A stretch of 64,000 nt of DNA from Gonocerus acuteangulatus (GCA_946811695.1 OX328123.1:32829373-32893372); one strand, 5' to 3'; counted from the first letter of the stretch, positions 1-10,344 are shown. A program made the numbers and translations. The notes: generated by a model not told the origin, from the sequence alone.

Positions 1-2
1 AC

Positions 3-770
3 ATTAAATTGTTTTTCTTATTTTTCTTAACCTGTTTTATTTTCAAATACATTATCCAACAATAAGCAATTAAAAAATAACAAGGAATAAAAAACAGACA
101 AAAAGAACAGTTCGAATAAGCGAAATCAATTACTTTAAAGTTTTAAGCTCTTATTTCTCCGATTGACATCGCCTAATCAAAACTTTCATTAGAACCCTTT
201 TTTTAGAGCATTTAATAAGCGTTCTAATGGTATTCTTCCGTTTACCAAGATTCTCAACCTTTTTCGAGATATTAATGAAAGTATACGAACTTCCCAAAAC
301 TTTTCATGTCTGTTCATAAAATATTTTATTCTAACCCTTCCTTAACTCCAAACGTAACAAAACTTTCAACATATTAGTTTTAATGAAAGTAGAACATGCA
401 GATAAAGTTTCAACTGAATCCCGTAATTCTAAGTACCCAAACCAAAAACGGTATTCAAAAACTATTTTTCCAATTTTCTCGAAAACGGTTAAAGCGATCG
501 CCTTCAAAATGGTTTCATTCGTTTTCCTAGCCCAGGAATCATATAAAACGAGTACTTACAAGCTTATGAACTCAAAAACGTAAGCGTTACGATTTTTTTT
601 GCGCGAATTTCGCCCCAAACGCCATCTTCCAGTAGGCGGATTTTGCTGGTTAACGAACTTGACCTTTCAAATTGGACGAAGGATTTTTGTACCAAATTTC
701 ATCAAAATCGGACCATTCGTCTTCTATCTAGAGAGCGAACAGACAAATATATATATATATATAAAAATAA

Positions 771-804
<34 letters not shown>

Positions 805-943
805 AAATTTGAACCACCGTTATTTTCGGTCTCTAGGGGTTCTGAAACGCGAAATTTTCTAGTCGGCACTTCCGGATTGTTTCATTGTATGAACCCTATA
901 AGCGGGGTTCCTCCCTATGGGGGAGGGAGGAACCGCGCTAAAA
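3..943 (+). mobile_element. Helentron-like non-autonomous element, family A copy 1
   Basis: Non-coding repeat whose blocks recur in the same order at 9455-9999, 11162-12275, 14089-17545, 58790-62638 and 62706-64000. In + sense: a 5' block beginning near TTAAATTG, a long middle part, an (AT)n core at about 747-802, then a terminal hairpin (GGTTCCTCCC at 906-915 pairing with GGGAGGAACC at 925-934) and the end GCTAAAA. A microsatellite core plus a 3' hairpin is the layout known for Helentron-associated non-autonomous elements. That class is an inference, since no transposase or Rep/helicase is present. Short ORFs through it, including the Ile-Tyr runs across (AT)n, are not genes. The 5' end may lie just outside the window. 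Confidence 0.7.
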
Positions 944-1528
944 AGAATAAATAAATTTAAAAAAAAATTAAAAAAGGTGTCTTTTAAATTATTTTTTCGG
1001 TAATGGCACTTCTATATTTGAAGATCATTAATCTATTATGGACTAAGTGACAAAAAAACAGTTAACAATTTTTATAACGTTCAAAGTGCCAGTTTATACG
1101 TATAGAACCCCAGTGCCCAGACTTTCATACTTTTATACAAAAATAAAATTGTCACTTTATAATAATTTTAAGTAATTATTCAGACGTTTCATGGAAATAT
1201 TTCACAAGATGTAACACATTATTGATGATTTGTCTTCATTTAAAAACTGTGCAAAACAGAGTTTCATTTATTACAGCATAATAAATGACCAAGTTAAAAA
1301 AAAAGGAATTTACCAAAATCTGTCCTTTACTTCTCAGTAAAAATCGGTTCGCAGGAATCTATGAGCACTAGACCTTCACTCAAAAACAACACAAGGAATA
1401 CTGATCCAAATTACTGCCAGCAGATGACCTCTGAGTACGGGTCATCTGCGGGCATATGAGGGTCAGAGCTACCTGCTACCGCAGCAGGCAGCGAACCAAG
1501 CCTAGGTTTCCCTATAAAATTCCCTCCC
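944..1528. other. AT-rich stretch, no gene seen
   Basis: No open frame, RNA gene or recognisable repeat was seen. Positions 1390-1528 are richer in GC and may be an eroded upstream part of the LINE fragment that follows. Confidence 0.5.
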
Positions 1529-1618
1529 AATACCAAAGGGGCACCAAGAGGCAGACAAACCTTACATATTCTGTTAGAGGAATGTAAAGGCTACAAGCGG
1601 ACACAAATAACTCCGTGA
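1529..1618 (+). pseudogene. 3' remnant of a non-LTR retrotransposon (zinc-knuckle end)
   Basis: One frame ending at the TGA at 1616 reads TLHILLECKGYKRTQ. This matches the HIL-x-EC-x-Y signature near the C terminus of RNase-H-bearing LINE ORF2 proteins, such as the HIFIECRIYKEQ seen at 31642-31677 in this window. Nothing upstream of about 1529 can be assigned. It is a short, decayed 5'-truncated fragment. The family assignment rests on this motif alone. Confidence 0.45.
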
Positions 1619-2206
1619 TTCCTCGTGATGCTGATGTTTAAAACCTTTCTAAATTTCACATAGGAGTGTTAAAAAATACTTAACTTTAAAAATCTGTTAC
1701 CCAACTTCATATCAAGATATTTCGATCGTTTTGTCATTTTTATGTAGTCCATCTATGGTACCTTTTTTACAGAAAAAATTATAAAAATAAAAAAAATATT
1801 ATGGCATATTAATTGATTAGTATCCTAGGGTTGCAAATAATGTTTGAGCACACATGTATGGAACTGCCATCTTTAAACCGTCTCAGAGACTAAATGCACG
1901 GGCACAAAATTAAAAATTTCTTTATGAATATAATATATGGTTACTATAGAACCTTCTAGACATGTTTTGGTGTTTCTTAAAAAATGTTGGGTTTTTCGAT
2001 TTTTTGCACCATGATGGCTGGATTTGGACCACTGTGGGGCGCAAGTGCGCGGGTCTAGCTATTCTCTTTACTATTCCTAGAGCAGGTAGTGGCTGATGGG
2101 TCATTTCTGACCTGACGCTCCTCCAAGCAGTGACTATCCACTAAAACTATTTTGTATCTCATAGATACCACGCGACCATATTTGTACTTTTAGAAAAGAG
2201 GGCACA
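1619..2206. other. AT-rich stretch with small palindrome
   Basis: No gene seen. A palindrome GTATCT-CAT-AGATAC lies at about 2154-2168 followed by CACGCGACCA. A near-copy (GTATCT-CTC-AGATAC followed by AAGGCGACCA) sits at about 2864-2886. The pair brackets the piggyBac-like remnant in the same orientation. Confidence 0.35.
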
Positions 2207-2473
2207 TTGGTGTCAAACCTACCACAAAATAAAAACAACAACAAAATAAACGTATTTATGATATCAAGTATGAATATGGATGCAGCGATTGATGAAGAAA
2301 CAGGGGTAAAAACCAAAACTATAAAGCGATGCCAAATGTTTTGGGCATACAAGACTACAAGGCTCACCCAGAATAAATGCAAGGGGTGCGGCCAATATTT
2401 ATGTCTCTATCATTGCACATTATATTATCCAGATGGTTGTAAAGTGGATGATGATACAGAAGACGTTTTTTGA
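2207..2473 (+). pseudogene. piggyBac-like transposase, C-terminal zinc-finger remnant
   Basis: The 88-residue ORF ends with a cysteine cluster of the kind that closes piggyBac (DDE_Tnp_1_7) transposases: KRCQMFWAYKTT, then NKCKGCGQYLCLYHC. In the family this is a C-x2-C ... C-x2-C ... C-x4-C zinc finger following the catalytic domain. Here the second Cys of the first pair is Phe, and the whole DDD catalytic part is missing. The upstream residues (about 1-38) are low-complexity and may not be coding. It is best read as a dead 3' end of a transposase gene. Confidence 0.55.
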
Positions 2474-2593
2474 AGTTATATATTTCTACAAAATATTATT
2501 AATATTTGCCCTAATTTTTCCTACCTACTTGTTATTTGTATATTTCAACTATATGAGTTTGCATATAATAAATAAATAACATATAATAAAATA

Positions 2594-2685
2594 CAAGGTG
2601 AGGAATAACCCTTCAAAGTTCAACATATACATTTACTTTATAATAAAAGTATATGTTGAACTTTGAAGGGTTATTCCTCACCTTG
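2594..2685. repeat. Perfect 37-bp inverted repeat, 18-nt loop
   Basis: Arms 2594-2630 and 2649-2685 are exactly complementary over 37 bp, separated by AT-rich 2631-2648. Each arm begins CAAGGTGAGGAATAACCCTT. No other copy of the arm was seen in the window. It may be a minimal foldback transposon or a source of hairpin RNA. It lies 120 bp 3' of the piggyBac-like remnant. Confidence 0.9.
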
Positions 2686-3764
2686 GATTGAATTATTAAT
2701 TAATACCCTTCCCCTTGTCATCAACATATTTATTTTATCAATAAATAACTTTTTCTTGGTAAATTTTCTATTTTTTTATATATTAATCTCCTGTTAAGAG
2801 TTTTTCTTCATTCTTAATACAATAGATAAAGTTATTTACGGTAAATGAGACTGAAACTCAGGCGTATCTCTCAGATACAAGGCGACCACCAATGGTAGTT
2901 TTAATGGCGCGACCACTGGAGTGTTAAGGCTTGAATGCTGTCCATGAATGACACGCTGCAAGTAGCATACACGCAGACGTGTATTGCGGTGTTCAGCCAT
3001 GACATGTATGGAAAGTGAACACTTCCGGTAATAAGTGGAGCGTCGCATACGGACAAGACACAGGAACAACGTGTTTATGATTTGGTTTAGGTACAATTAA
3101 TATTTTGTTTTCAAAGTTCCATTATTGCTTGAAAGTTACTTCGAAAAAATTAATTTAACAGGAATAAATTCAAGTACGAAGTCTCTATGAAAAGAGATAT
3201 TTTAGGCACCTAAATGATCAGAATGCGCAGAAAAGTCAAAGAAGCGAAAACTAAGCGCTAATTCTTTCCCTCTCCTATTAGACTTCTGCTCGTTCCTAAT
3301 ACAAATTTTATAACAAACGCCTTATAATACTTAATTCATTTATATCTATCCGCTTGCAAATTTTGCAGGTTGATGAACTAATCCAAGACAAAATATTTTT
3401 GTTGAAAACATCATCTAGTAAATCAAACTCCTAAGCATCTTAGATTTTATAAATATTGCGCGAAATGCCAGGGGGAAATCGATAAATGGAAGATTCAATT
3501 TTCTTCCAATAATGTGGAATGAAAATTACGAAGAGACAATCTCGCCCTGAGAAAATTGCCACTTAAGCTTTCATCAGGAAGGCTTCCTGAAATTCCGCTA
3601 GAAGAAGGGCTACAAACTTGTCCTGTTTCACAAACAAGTCATTTCTTAAATTTTTCCTTCAGATACGTAGATAAAATAGTTCTTGTGAGGCGTAATATGG
3701 CACTACTTATTCTCTTTTGTGTATTTTCTTTGGATGTGGCATGTGGACGTTGTTTTCAGGTTCA
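2686..3764. other. Unassigned stretch
   Basis: AT-rich, without a convincing gene. Open frames at 2836-3096 (-) and 3556-3768 (+) have no recognisable domain. The second ends at the retroposon target site and is probably chance. Confidence 0.4.
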
Positions 3765-3775
3765 CTAGCGTATAT

Positions 3776-3825
3776 TGGTGCTAATAACCTCAGCAGTGGA
3801 TGCACCAAAAAAAACAAAAAAAAAA
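3776..3825 (+). mobile_element. Minimal 50-bp retroposon insertion: 3' hairpin plus A tail
   Basis: An 11-bp direct repeat CTAGCGTATAT flanks it exactly (3765-3775 and 3826-3836). The insert is only a hairpin-forming head (TGGTGCTAAT...GGATGCACCA) and a tail of A residues broken by one C. The target duplication and A tail are marks of target-primed reverse transcription. The head matches the 3' ends of the LINEs and SINEs listed elsewhere in the window. It is an extremely 5'-truncated copy. Confidence 0.85.
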
Positions 3826-4030
3826 CTAGCGTATATAGAAAATAATTTCGGGGGGGGGGGGGCTGGGAGCACATAGGCATTTGGGGTGTAGGGAAAATTT
3901 TAAATTGCTGAACACCTAGTAGACGTGAATTTAGAAGACATTTTTCATTGTTATAGGATTTTTTTTACATCGAATTCTTTGAACAAAACAAATATACCTG
4001 AACATGGGAGGTTGGCCTTCCTATTATCAA

Positions 4031-4560
4031 GCATTGTGCGAAATTCTGAGGAAAATATTTCCGAGGTTTCCGTCATTTGAATTCCCATTACAATGAAGTT
4101 CATTGAATGAACAACACGCTACTTTAACCTCTATAAAAACTGATTATGTCTCGTTTAGGAGCAGGGATGGCTTTGAGAGGTCAGGAAAGGGAGATAGGGT
4201 GTTCAAGACTTAGCTAAACCTATGGCCAATAGGTAGCTACAGCTTGTTCAAATAGATGGTCTAGTTGGAGGAAAAGGGGGTGACCTATATTCCCCGCGCA
4301 GGAAATTGGTAGTAAAAATTCTCTCTGTAATAATCTTATCACTAAGAGGTTTAAAAAGTTTTTAGCCTGAGATTTGGCTAAGTATTTATAAATATTAGCC
4401 ACTATTTCCTTTGCCTGACCTCTCAAAGCCTTCCCCAGTCTTTAACGAGACATAATCAGTATTTCTAATGTTTGACGTATCGTGTTGTTCCTTCAGAAGG
4501 GAGTTTGCAAATGGCGGAACCGTCGGGAATATTTCCCTCAAAATTTCGCGCATTCGGAAT
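4031..4560. mobile_element. Foldback element with imperfect arms of about 150-160 bp
   Basis: Left arm (about 4031-4190) and right arm (about 4400-4560, inverted) match imperfectly along their length. Shared blocks include GCGAAAT, ACTGATTATGTCTCGTT and GGCTTTGAGAGGTCAGG. About 210 bp of unrelated sequence lies between them. The ORF at 4220-4426 is within it and has no recognisable domain. No target duplication could be fixed by eye. Confidence 0.65.
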
Positions 4561-4654
4561 TGAACATTTCCGTCTATTTGAACAGGCTATAGTATGTAAG
4601 AGTGTTTTTGCCTTATCATTTGACCTTCTGCTTATTTTATTTAATCATTGGAAA

Positions 4655-4846
4655 GGGAGGCCCGTTGGCCGTGAGTGCTAAGGTGTATGCAGTCCGTGTC
4701 TAAGGCCGTGGGTTCATTCCCAGTAGGGGTTTAAAAAAAAAAATAAAAGTCATCAGCCCTATCCTGGCTAGAAAAAGGTGGTAACCTATAGATAACCCGT
4801 CCCAAAATTCGTTGTCAATAATAAATGGACGTTAAAATTTGAATAA
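4655..4846 (+). mobile_element. tRNA-derived SINE, complete copy (SINE-1)
   Basis: A 13-bp target duplication TAATCATTGGAAA lies at 4642-4654 and 4847-4859. The 5' head is tRNA-like: a degenerate A box (TTGGCCGTGAGTG) and a B box GGTTCATTCCC at about 4711-4721 for RNA polymerase III. After a short A run comes a body, GGTGGTAACCTATAGATAACCC, that recurs at 40261-40345 and 44488-44600, then an AT-rich tail. It presumably moved with a LINE's reverse transcriptase. Confidence 0.85.
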
Positions 4847-4859
4847 TAATCATTGGAAA

Positions 4860-5555
4860 CTTTCGGGTAATTTTTGAGAATCACTCAAGCTTAGTTTTAT
4901 TAAGAATTTCTGAGTTCTTCCTGTTCACCAGGAAGTCCTGTATAGGACATGTTCTCCACGCCGCCACTGGAGCGTGCTGCTTTCATGCTCCGCTTCATCA
5001 TCCATGCTATGTTTTTATCGTTATTCCTTCAAGTAGAATCAAGAAATCTATTATCTACCACAAATGCCCAATTTCAAGATATCGACGCCTAAGGTTTTTT
5101 TTTTTTTGTTTTTTTTTTTAATCAATGAACACCATGTTCAGCATCATGTAATGAAAATGCTGCGTTTAGCGGGTATATTTAAGTCACGTTTGATTAAAAA
5201 ACTCATTGAATTATGCCCTTTTGAGCTATTTTCTAGTTTTATAACTTTTAGAACATTCCGAAGAAAAGTAGTATTTTTGGTGACATTCATGAAAGACTTT
5301 CTGAATAATATCTTAAAATCTTCGTCGTTCCTTCTATCAATCAATCAGTCCTTTAACGGGCCAAAGGGGCTCAGAGGGGCAGATACTGTGGAGGTATCTG
5401 ATTCTTTACGATGCAGCACACTAGGGAGATAGTGTGGTCATTATTACGCTCCGGCCACCTGATTTTTCCCTTTGCAAGTGCCCATAAATTAAGTAATTCT
5501 TAGGCTGGGTGAGGGATGATCTGGGACCCTAAATTCAGCCCTCGAACGGCTTCAG
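4860..5555. other. Unassigned stretch with a family B scrap
   Basis: No gene. About 5250-5340 resembles the terminal part of family B (compare 10360-10435: hairpin remnant, then a block about failing-frame T-rich sequence). T-rich tracts lie at 5093-5122. Confidence 0.4.
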
Positions 5556-5625
5556 GGGGTATCCTTACCTCATTGGTAGGGCTCTCAACTAAGTGACTGG
5601 AGGACCCCAGTTCAACGTTTCTTCA
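5556..5625 (+). mobile_element. tRNA-like SINE head (SINE-3)
   Basis: TTACCTCATTGGTAGGGC resembles a tRNA D-arm/A box. After ACTGGAGGACC, CCAGTTCAACG resembles a T-arm/B box. A similar arrangement occurs at 42339-42402. The acceptor stem is not well formed and no CCA follows, so a pol III-derived retroposon head is more likely than a tRNA gene. Element ends were not found. Confidence 0.45.
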
Positions 5626-5689
5626 AGTTATTAGAAAATGACACCCGAAACTCGGTTTGTAGAACTCCCCTAAGAGACAATTTTATTAC

Positions 5690-5850
5690 GAATAGTAGAT
5701 AGTTAATCTTCGAGGTGATAAGCTGTCTCGTAATAGTTGGGATTCGGCTAAGAAACAACAATGAGATTTTCGTAAAAATCTATATTTAGAAAATTTCTGC
5801 ATGCTCTTTGGCATCCTTCTTCAGCAATGAATGCCTAGGGGATAAAGAAC
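5690..5850 (-). repeat. Interspersed repeat E, inverted copy
   Basis: About 150 bp that matches 17690-17850 in the opposite orientation (shared blocks: TAGTTAATCTTCGAGGTGAT, GGGATTCGGCTAAGAAAC and a run around AAAAATCTATATTTAG). In the other copy it holds a motif (GCTGACGAAGGCTACC...GCTGAAACGTCC) that resembles 3' ends of Penelope-type elements; this is inference. Confidence 0.5.
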
Positions 5851-7043
5851 GACCAACGCTATCAGTTAAGTAATCTAAAGATATTGGTCACTTACCGGAT
5901 ATCAACTAAGAAAATAATCTAAAAATTTATCTATCTATAAGTGACCTATAGATTGATAAATCTGATTGTTGTTTCTTAGACGAATCCGTGCTACGTATTC
6001 CCTGACTGACTATTTTAATAGTACGTTACGTAGCAAAATGGATGCATTTGGACTGTAACTAACTTAATTATGTGCTTCTTACGGTTGTAATTTTGGCGTG
6101 GATCACACTTAGTATAGGGCTAGCTGACGAAATTGTCACAAAAATGTTTTACAAAAATATGTCACCTTGTTTTGTAGTGTATTTCATCTGCCATTGATCT
6201 AACTTAAATCAAACGAATGTATTGAAGCAGTCATGTGTTGTTTAAATAAAACATGTAATTAGCACAAATTTGTACTGACAATTACATAAAGAGTTGTTTT
6301 AAAAATCACAATGAAAGAGGTACCCTCCGTCAGTAGTTCCTGTAAGTGAAAAGGTATTCCTAGTCCTGAAAAAAATTGTCCAAAGATGTTTTATATTACG
6401 CAGAATGTTGTCGGGGACTTATCCTCATTTTCAATTATCATGCAAATGCCATTACTCCATCCAAGGGTTCTAGGAGCAAGGCTCGTTTGAATAAGGACCT
6501 TTACATGAGCTTGGAAAATTGGACCAAGTCCCTGAAAACGTTCTCTATAAAATAAAACATCTCTGGAAATTTTTAAAAAAAGTTTCATCAATATTTTTTT
6601 TTTTTTTTTACTATCCCGCAAACCAAAAACGTAAGCAGCCACCACATTCCAAGCTTGGACAAGTCAGGACTGTACTTGAACAGGCCAGCTACTAAAAGGA
6701 GGCGATATAAGTTTTTAGTTTATTTGATTATGTGATACTAGAAGAGCATTAAACAGCAGTGAGGTGAAATAATATTTTTAATCTGTGACCTTATTTATAA
6801 ACATTTTAATAATCTTACTCGCTGCGATACCCTAAAGCATATAATTCTTTTCTTTGATTGATTTTGCTCTAAGGAAATATTTTGGGTTCCTCAATGAATA
6901 AAAAGAAAATGGATTTTAAATAAAATAATTTAATTAATTTTTTTATAAAAATATAAATATGAAATTATATAAAAGTTGTACTGAGAAATTAACCAGAAAA
7001 ATTGGTTTGCAGTCTTGAATTTGTACAATATTACAGAAGTGGT
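5851..7043. other. Intergenic, includes 3' flank of the secreted-protein gene
   Basis: No gene seen. On the minus strand, downstream of the stop at 7044, an AT-rich stretch holds an ATTAAA hexamer at about 6930, a possible polyadenylation signal for the gene that follows. Confidence 0.4.
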
Positions 7044-8747
7044 CTAATCGAAAATACTGCAGAAAAAGCAATCCTTTTTGTCACTGTTATGACGAGGTGT
7101 GGTATGAAGACTCCGTTGGAACCTGTAGCCTAGATATGGAGGAGCTGCCGTGTCCTGGAGGTAGGAAGGATATGGAGTATAATGCGCGTAGTTCCATCCT
7201 GGCTGTTGGGATGCCGTTGGATGCTGCTGTTGTGGTTGAAGGTATGCTGAATATGGGCTGTATTGGGCGTAATTCCAGCTCGATTGTGGGTATGCAGACT
7301 GTTGGATTGCTGAATTATATGCAGAATTTGGTGAAGCTGGGTTGTAAGCAGTCAGTTGATTTGTTTGATGATAGGCTGGTTGCTGAGTCGTTAGATGATA
7401 AGCTGGTTGCTGAGTTGATTGAAGATATTCTGGTTGCTGTGTGGGTTGATATGCTGTTTGTTGAGGGGCTGCAGACGTGTGTGGTTGTGGAGGTTGCAGG
7501 TACTGAGAATATGGACTATATTGCGGGTAGTTCCAGTTTTGCTGAGACGTTTGTTGAGCTGACGCTGTTTGGGTTGTCTGTGATTGAGGAGGTTGTAGGT
7601 ACCATTGGGAGTAGTTTTGCGAATCTTCGTTGCCAATGGATGCTGGACCAGTATATTTCACAGGGTTCAAGCTTTTGGGCTGTTCGTAGGAGTAGCCCTG
7701 AGCCGGTAATTCTTGCTGCTGGCTGTGAGTGTGTTGAGGTTTGGTGGTTAGCTCTGAATTGGTTCTCTCCTTAGAACGGCTGTCTGAGTGCTTCGTTTCG
7801 TCTTTGACACGAACAGTCAACTGCACATGAGTCTTTGGCGGTTCTTTAGTTGGAGCATCCTCCGGTTTATTCTGCTGCTGAGGTGCGTAGGGAAAGCCTG
7901 GGTGTTGAAGTGGATATGCTGCCACGTTAGGATATGCTGCGATGTTAGGATAGGATGCGATGTTGGGATAGGCTGCAACGCTTGGATATGGTGATGGGAT
8001 GAATGATGGTTGGTTGTGGTACGGATTGTACGGATAAGCAGAAATTGGAATAGCGAAGGGAAGACGGTTCAATTGGAATCCTTCCTTGGCTTCTTGATCT
8101 TCCAACGTGTTTTTAGATTTTTGTTGTTTTGTTGTTTCGGTCTGAATAGCATTCGGATGCGAAGGTATGTAGAGAGGATTAATTTGTTCAAATCTGTTTC
8201 CGTTTTTATCGGGTAATTCTATTTTAATATTAGACTTTGTGTCTTGAGTATTCACGCCAATCATATACGAGTCAATATCTTTCTTCACTTTAACGTCATC
8301 TCCAGTGATTTTAATCATAATAGATTTACCTTCTTCTCCTCTGATCCTGATGAAGAACTGCTTCTGTTCCGTCAGACCTGTTGAGTTCCTCCTGGAGATT
8401 ACAGTGTGATTTGACTTGACGATCGGCAGAGGATTTTCGAGGATCTTGTCTGTGGCTGTGGGTTGGATATTTTCCGTTGCCACGGTTTCGGATTTCCTCG
8501 TCGCATTCTGCCGGAATGCTTGCGCCGCTTGGAGTAGCTGAGCCTCTGCCCTCCGGTCGTGAACGGGTATGAGATAGACCGTCGCCGGAGGCGGTTGACG
8601 GAGCTTCTCCACGCGGGGATCCTTCGCCTTGGGGATGTTCCTGGTCTGAGCGTCCACCAAACCCCTGAAGATGACACCAATGGTCCGCCGTTCTCGATGT
8701 AGACCCGTGCACGCCGCCACAAACACCGTAAACAGAAACCACCGCAT
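7044..8747 (-). CDS. Secreted Tyr/Pro/Gln-rich repeat protein, unknown function
   Basis: The open frame extends to 8861, but ATG 8747 is the better start. A donor (GAG|GTAAGTG at 8866/8865) and an acceptor (pyrimidine tract then TTGCAG at 8767) define a 99-bp intron that removes the longer N terminus. Residues 1-16 (MRWFLFTVFVAACTGL) make a signal peptide. The 567-residue product then has a charged part with possible beta structure (about 130-165), YPN-[IV]-A-[AS] repeats near 255-278, QQP-x-Y repeats near 437-460, and three WNY-x-[QH]-Y-[ST]-PY-x2-YLQ units starting near 405, 491 and 518. The C terminus is KKDCFFCSIFD, holding the only cysteines after the signal region. Composition suggests an extracellular structural protein (cuticle, eggshell or silk-like). 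No named family is recognised and there is no chitin-binding R&R motif. Confidence 0.85.
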   Translation of the reverse strand: MRWFLFTVFVAACTGLHRERRTIGVIFRGLVDAQTRNIPKAKDPRVEKLRQPPPATVYLIPVHDRRAEAQLLQAAQAFRQNATRKSETVATENIQPTATDKILENPLPIVKSNHTVISRRNSTGLTEQKQFFIRIRGEEGKSIMIKITGDDVKVKKDIDSYMIGVNTQDTKSNIKIELPDKNGNRFEQINPLYIPSHPNAIQTETTKQQKSKNTLEDQEAKEGFQLNRLPFAIPISAYPYNPYHNQPSFIPSPYPSVAAYPNIASYPNIAAYPNVAAYPLQHPGFPYAPQQQNKPEDAPTKEPPKTHVQLTVRVKDETKHSDSRSKERTNSELTTKPQHTHSQQQELPAQGYSYEQPKSLNPVKYTGPASIGNEDSQNYSQWYLQPPQSQTTQTASAQQTSQQNWNYPQYSPYSQYLQPPQPHTSAAPQQTAYQPTQQPEYLQSTQQPAYHLTTQQPAYHQTNQLTAYNPASPNSAYNSAIQQSAYPQSSWNYAQYSPYSAYLQPQQQHPTASQQPGWNYAHYTPYPSYLQDTAAPPYLGYRFQRSLHTTPRHNSDKKDCFFCSIFD

Positions 8748-8766
8748 GACTGAGCTGGAAACAGCA

Positions 8767-8865
8767 CTGCAAGGCATATAACAGAGGGAAAGCAGTGCAC
8801 GGTCCGCTAACCACCCCACCCGTCCCCGGTAGAAGGGGTGAGCTGTCTTGGTCGCACACACTTAC
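8767..8865 (-). other. 99-bp intron in the leader of the secreted-protein gene
   Basis: On the minus strand it begins GTAAGTGTG and ends CTCTGTTATATGCCTTGCAG, a strong donor and acceptor. An alternative donor (GGAT|GTAAGT) exists at 8887/8886. The exon upstream contains an ATG at 8934 whose frame does not join the main frame after splicing, so it would be an upstream ORF. Confidence 0.7.
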
Positions 8866-9005
8866 CTCGGACCATTCAATACTTACATCCAAGGCAAACG
8901 CATTACTAATCCTAAAAGTCAAAAATCTGCTCATTGTTTTTTATTTTGGGAAATTAATTATTCCAATTTTTCGCAAATGAATTTTGATAAAATTGGTCGA
9001 TTATG

Positions 9006-9011
9006 TTTATA
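9006..9011 (-). promoter_or_regulatory. Candidate TATA box
   Basis: Minus-strand TATAAA within GGAGTATAAACATAA. It would place transcription start near 8980 and give a leader of about 110 nt before the intron donor. AT-rich context makes chance matches likely. Confidence 0.35.
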
Positions 9012-9392
9012 CTCCTACTTGTAGCAACCACATAATCATAAGAAAGTGTAAGATGGATCTAGACAATAACTCAGCTGCGATTATTGAGTAATAAAAGTGA
9101 ATATTATTCATGTGCTAGTTAAAAATAAATAAAAATCTTTAGATGCGATTTTTCCGGGTAAGATACTACCATAAATAGTTGCATTTCCTTCTTTTTATAA
9201 GGAAAAAAATATTTTGAAAATATCGGATTAACAGTTATATGTTATGGTTCGCAGAGATTATTTGTTTCAAAAGTTATCGGAAATAGAACTGGGGTTCTCA
9301 CTTAATTAATTATAATGGCTGGTTATTCACGATGACCACTTGACTCTTCAAAACATGATAATTTTTATTGCTGAAGTAAATGTTTTACTGTA

Positions 9393-9394
<2 letters not shown>

Positions 9395-9443
<49 letters not shown>
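9395..9443. repeat. T homopolymer, 49 nt
   Basis: Unbroken T run just before a family A copy. It may be the A tail of a minus-strand retroposon, but no body or target duplication was recognised beside it. Confidence 0.8.
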
Positions 9444-9447
<4 letters not shown>

Positions 9448-9454
9448 AACAAAA

Positions 9455-9999
9455 ACAGATACAGTCTTATATTTAAGAAGATATACGAAACTCCTAAGAC
9501 TGTTCGTGTATGTTTATAAAAATATGTTTTTTTCCTAATACTTGCTTAAAACCAAATGTAACCAATACATAAATATCTTAGTTTGGAAGAATTTCAAACT
9601 TTTAGAAAATATTCCAACTGAATCCAACGATTTGAACTATCCAGACCGAAAAGTAGTCAGAAAAACTAGTTTTATTCACATTTCTTGAAAGCTGTTACAG
9701 ATATCGCTTTTCTAATGTTTTCATTATTTTCCTAGGCTAGTAAATCTATAAAAAATGTACTTCCACGCATATTAACGGGAAAACGTAAGCGCTACGACTT
9801 CTTTTACGTGAATTTAGCACCTAAAACCATGTTTCGGCCAGTTAACGAACGATTATTGTACCACAATTCATCAAAGTTGGGCCATTTTTGGACCAACCAA
9901 AATAGCCAACATACAAATATATATAAATATTACATAACATCGGGATTGCGACATCAGGTCTAAATCTCCCTCTACATGGAGGGCGGAAACGTGCTAAAA
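9455..9999 (+). mobile_element. Family A element, old diverged copy
   Basis: Shares the order of blocks with 240-943 but is clearly diverged. The AT core has shrunk to a few repeats near 9916. It ends in the hairpin CTCCCTCTACATGGAGGG followed by GTGCTAAAA. Comparison with the near-intact copies shows the family has been active over a long time. Confidence 0.65.
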
Positions 10000-10344
10000 A
10001 AACCCAAAAAAACAAACATAAAATAACAGGTTTTGATACGAACGTTTTGCCGTGGAAATCACCTGGATCTTTAGCATTCCTAAGTTATAAAGGCGTTAAT
10101 GGAATTCCGTCATGCCTTTCTTGCTAAGTGCTGTATTATAAAAGCATGAAACATGGAGTTACACGCTTCATAATGGCGGATATTATTCTTGCATAAAGAT
10201 ATCCGGGTCTTATCTGGCTGAATCTCTGCAATTTGATTTGCCTTACCATGAAGAAGGATATTTTATCGGATTAGAATATTTATTTGGGGCTGGAGAACAT
10301 AGAAGAAATGTCGTGGTCTGGCATACTTATATTTTAATAAACTC
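10000..10344. other. Unassigned stretch
   Basis: Nothing recognised. It lies between a family A and a family B copy. Confidence 0.4.

Noticed and set aside
7097..7774. 225-residue plus-strand ORF opposite the secreted-protein gene
   Set aside because: Antisense of a Tyr/Gln-rich repeat frame, which automatically lacks stops. No promoter, domain or splice evidence.
8326..8934. 202-residue minus-strand ORF overlapping the secreted-protein gene
   Set aside because: A shadow frame. It runs through the predicted intron and lacks the composition and repeats of the main frame.
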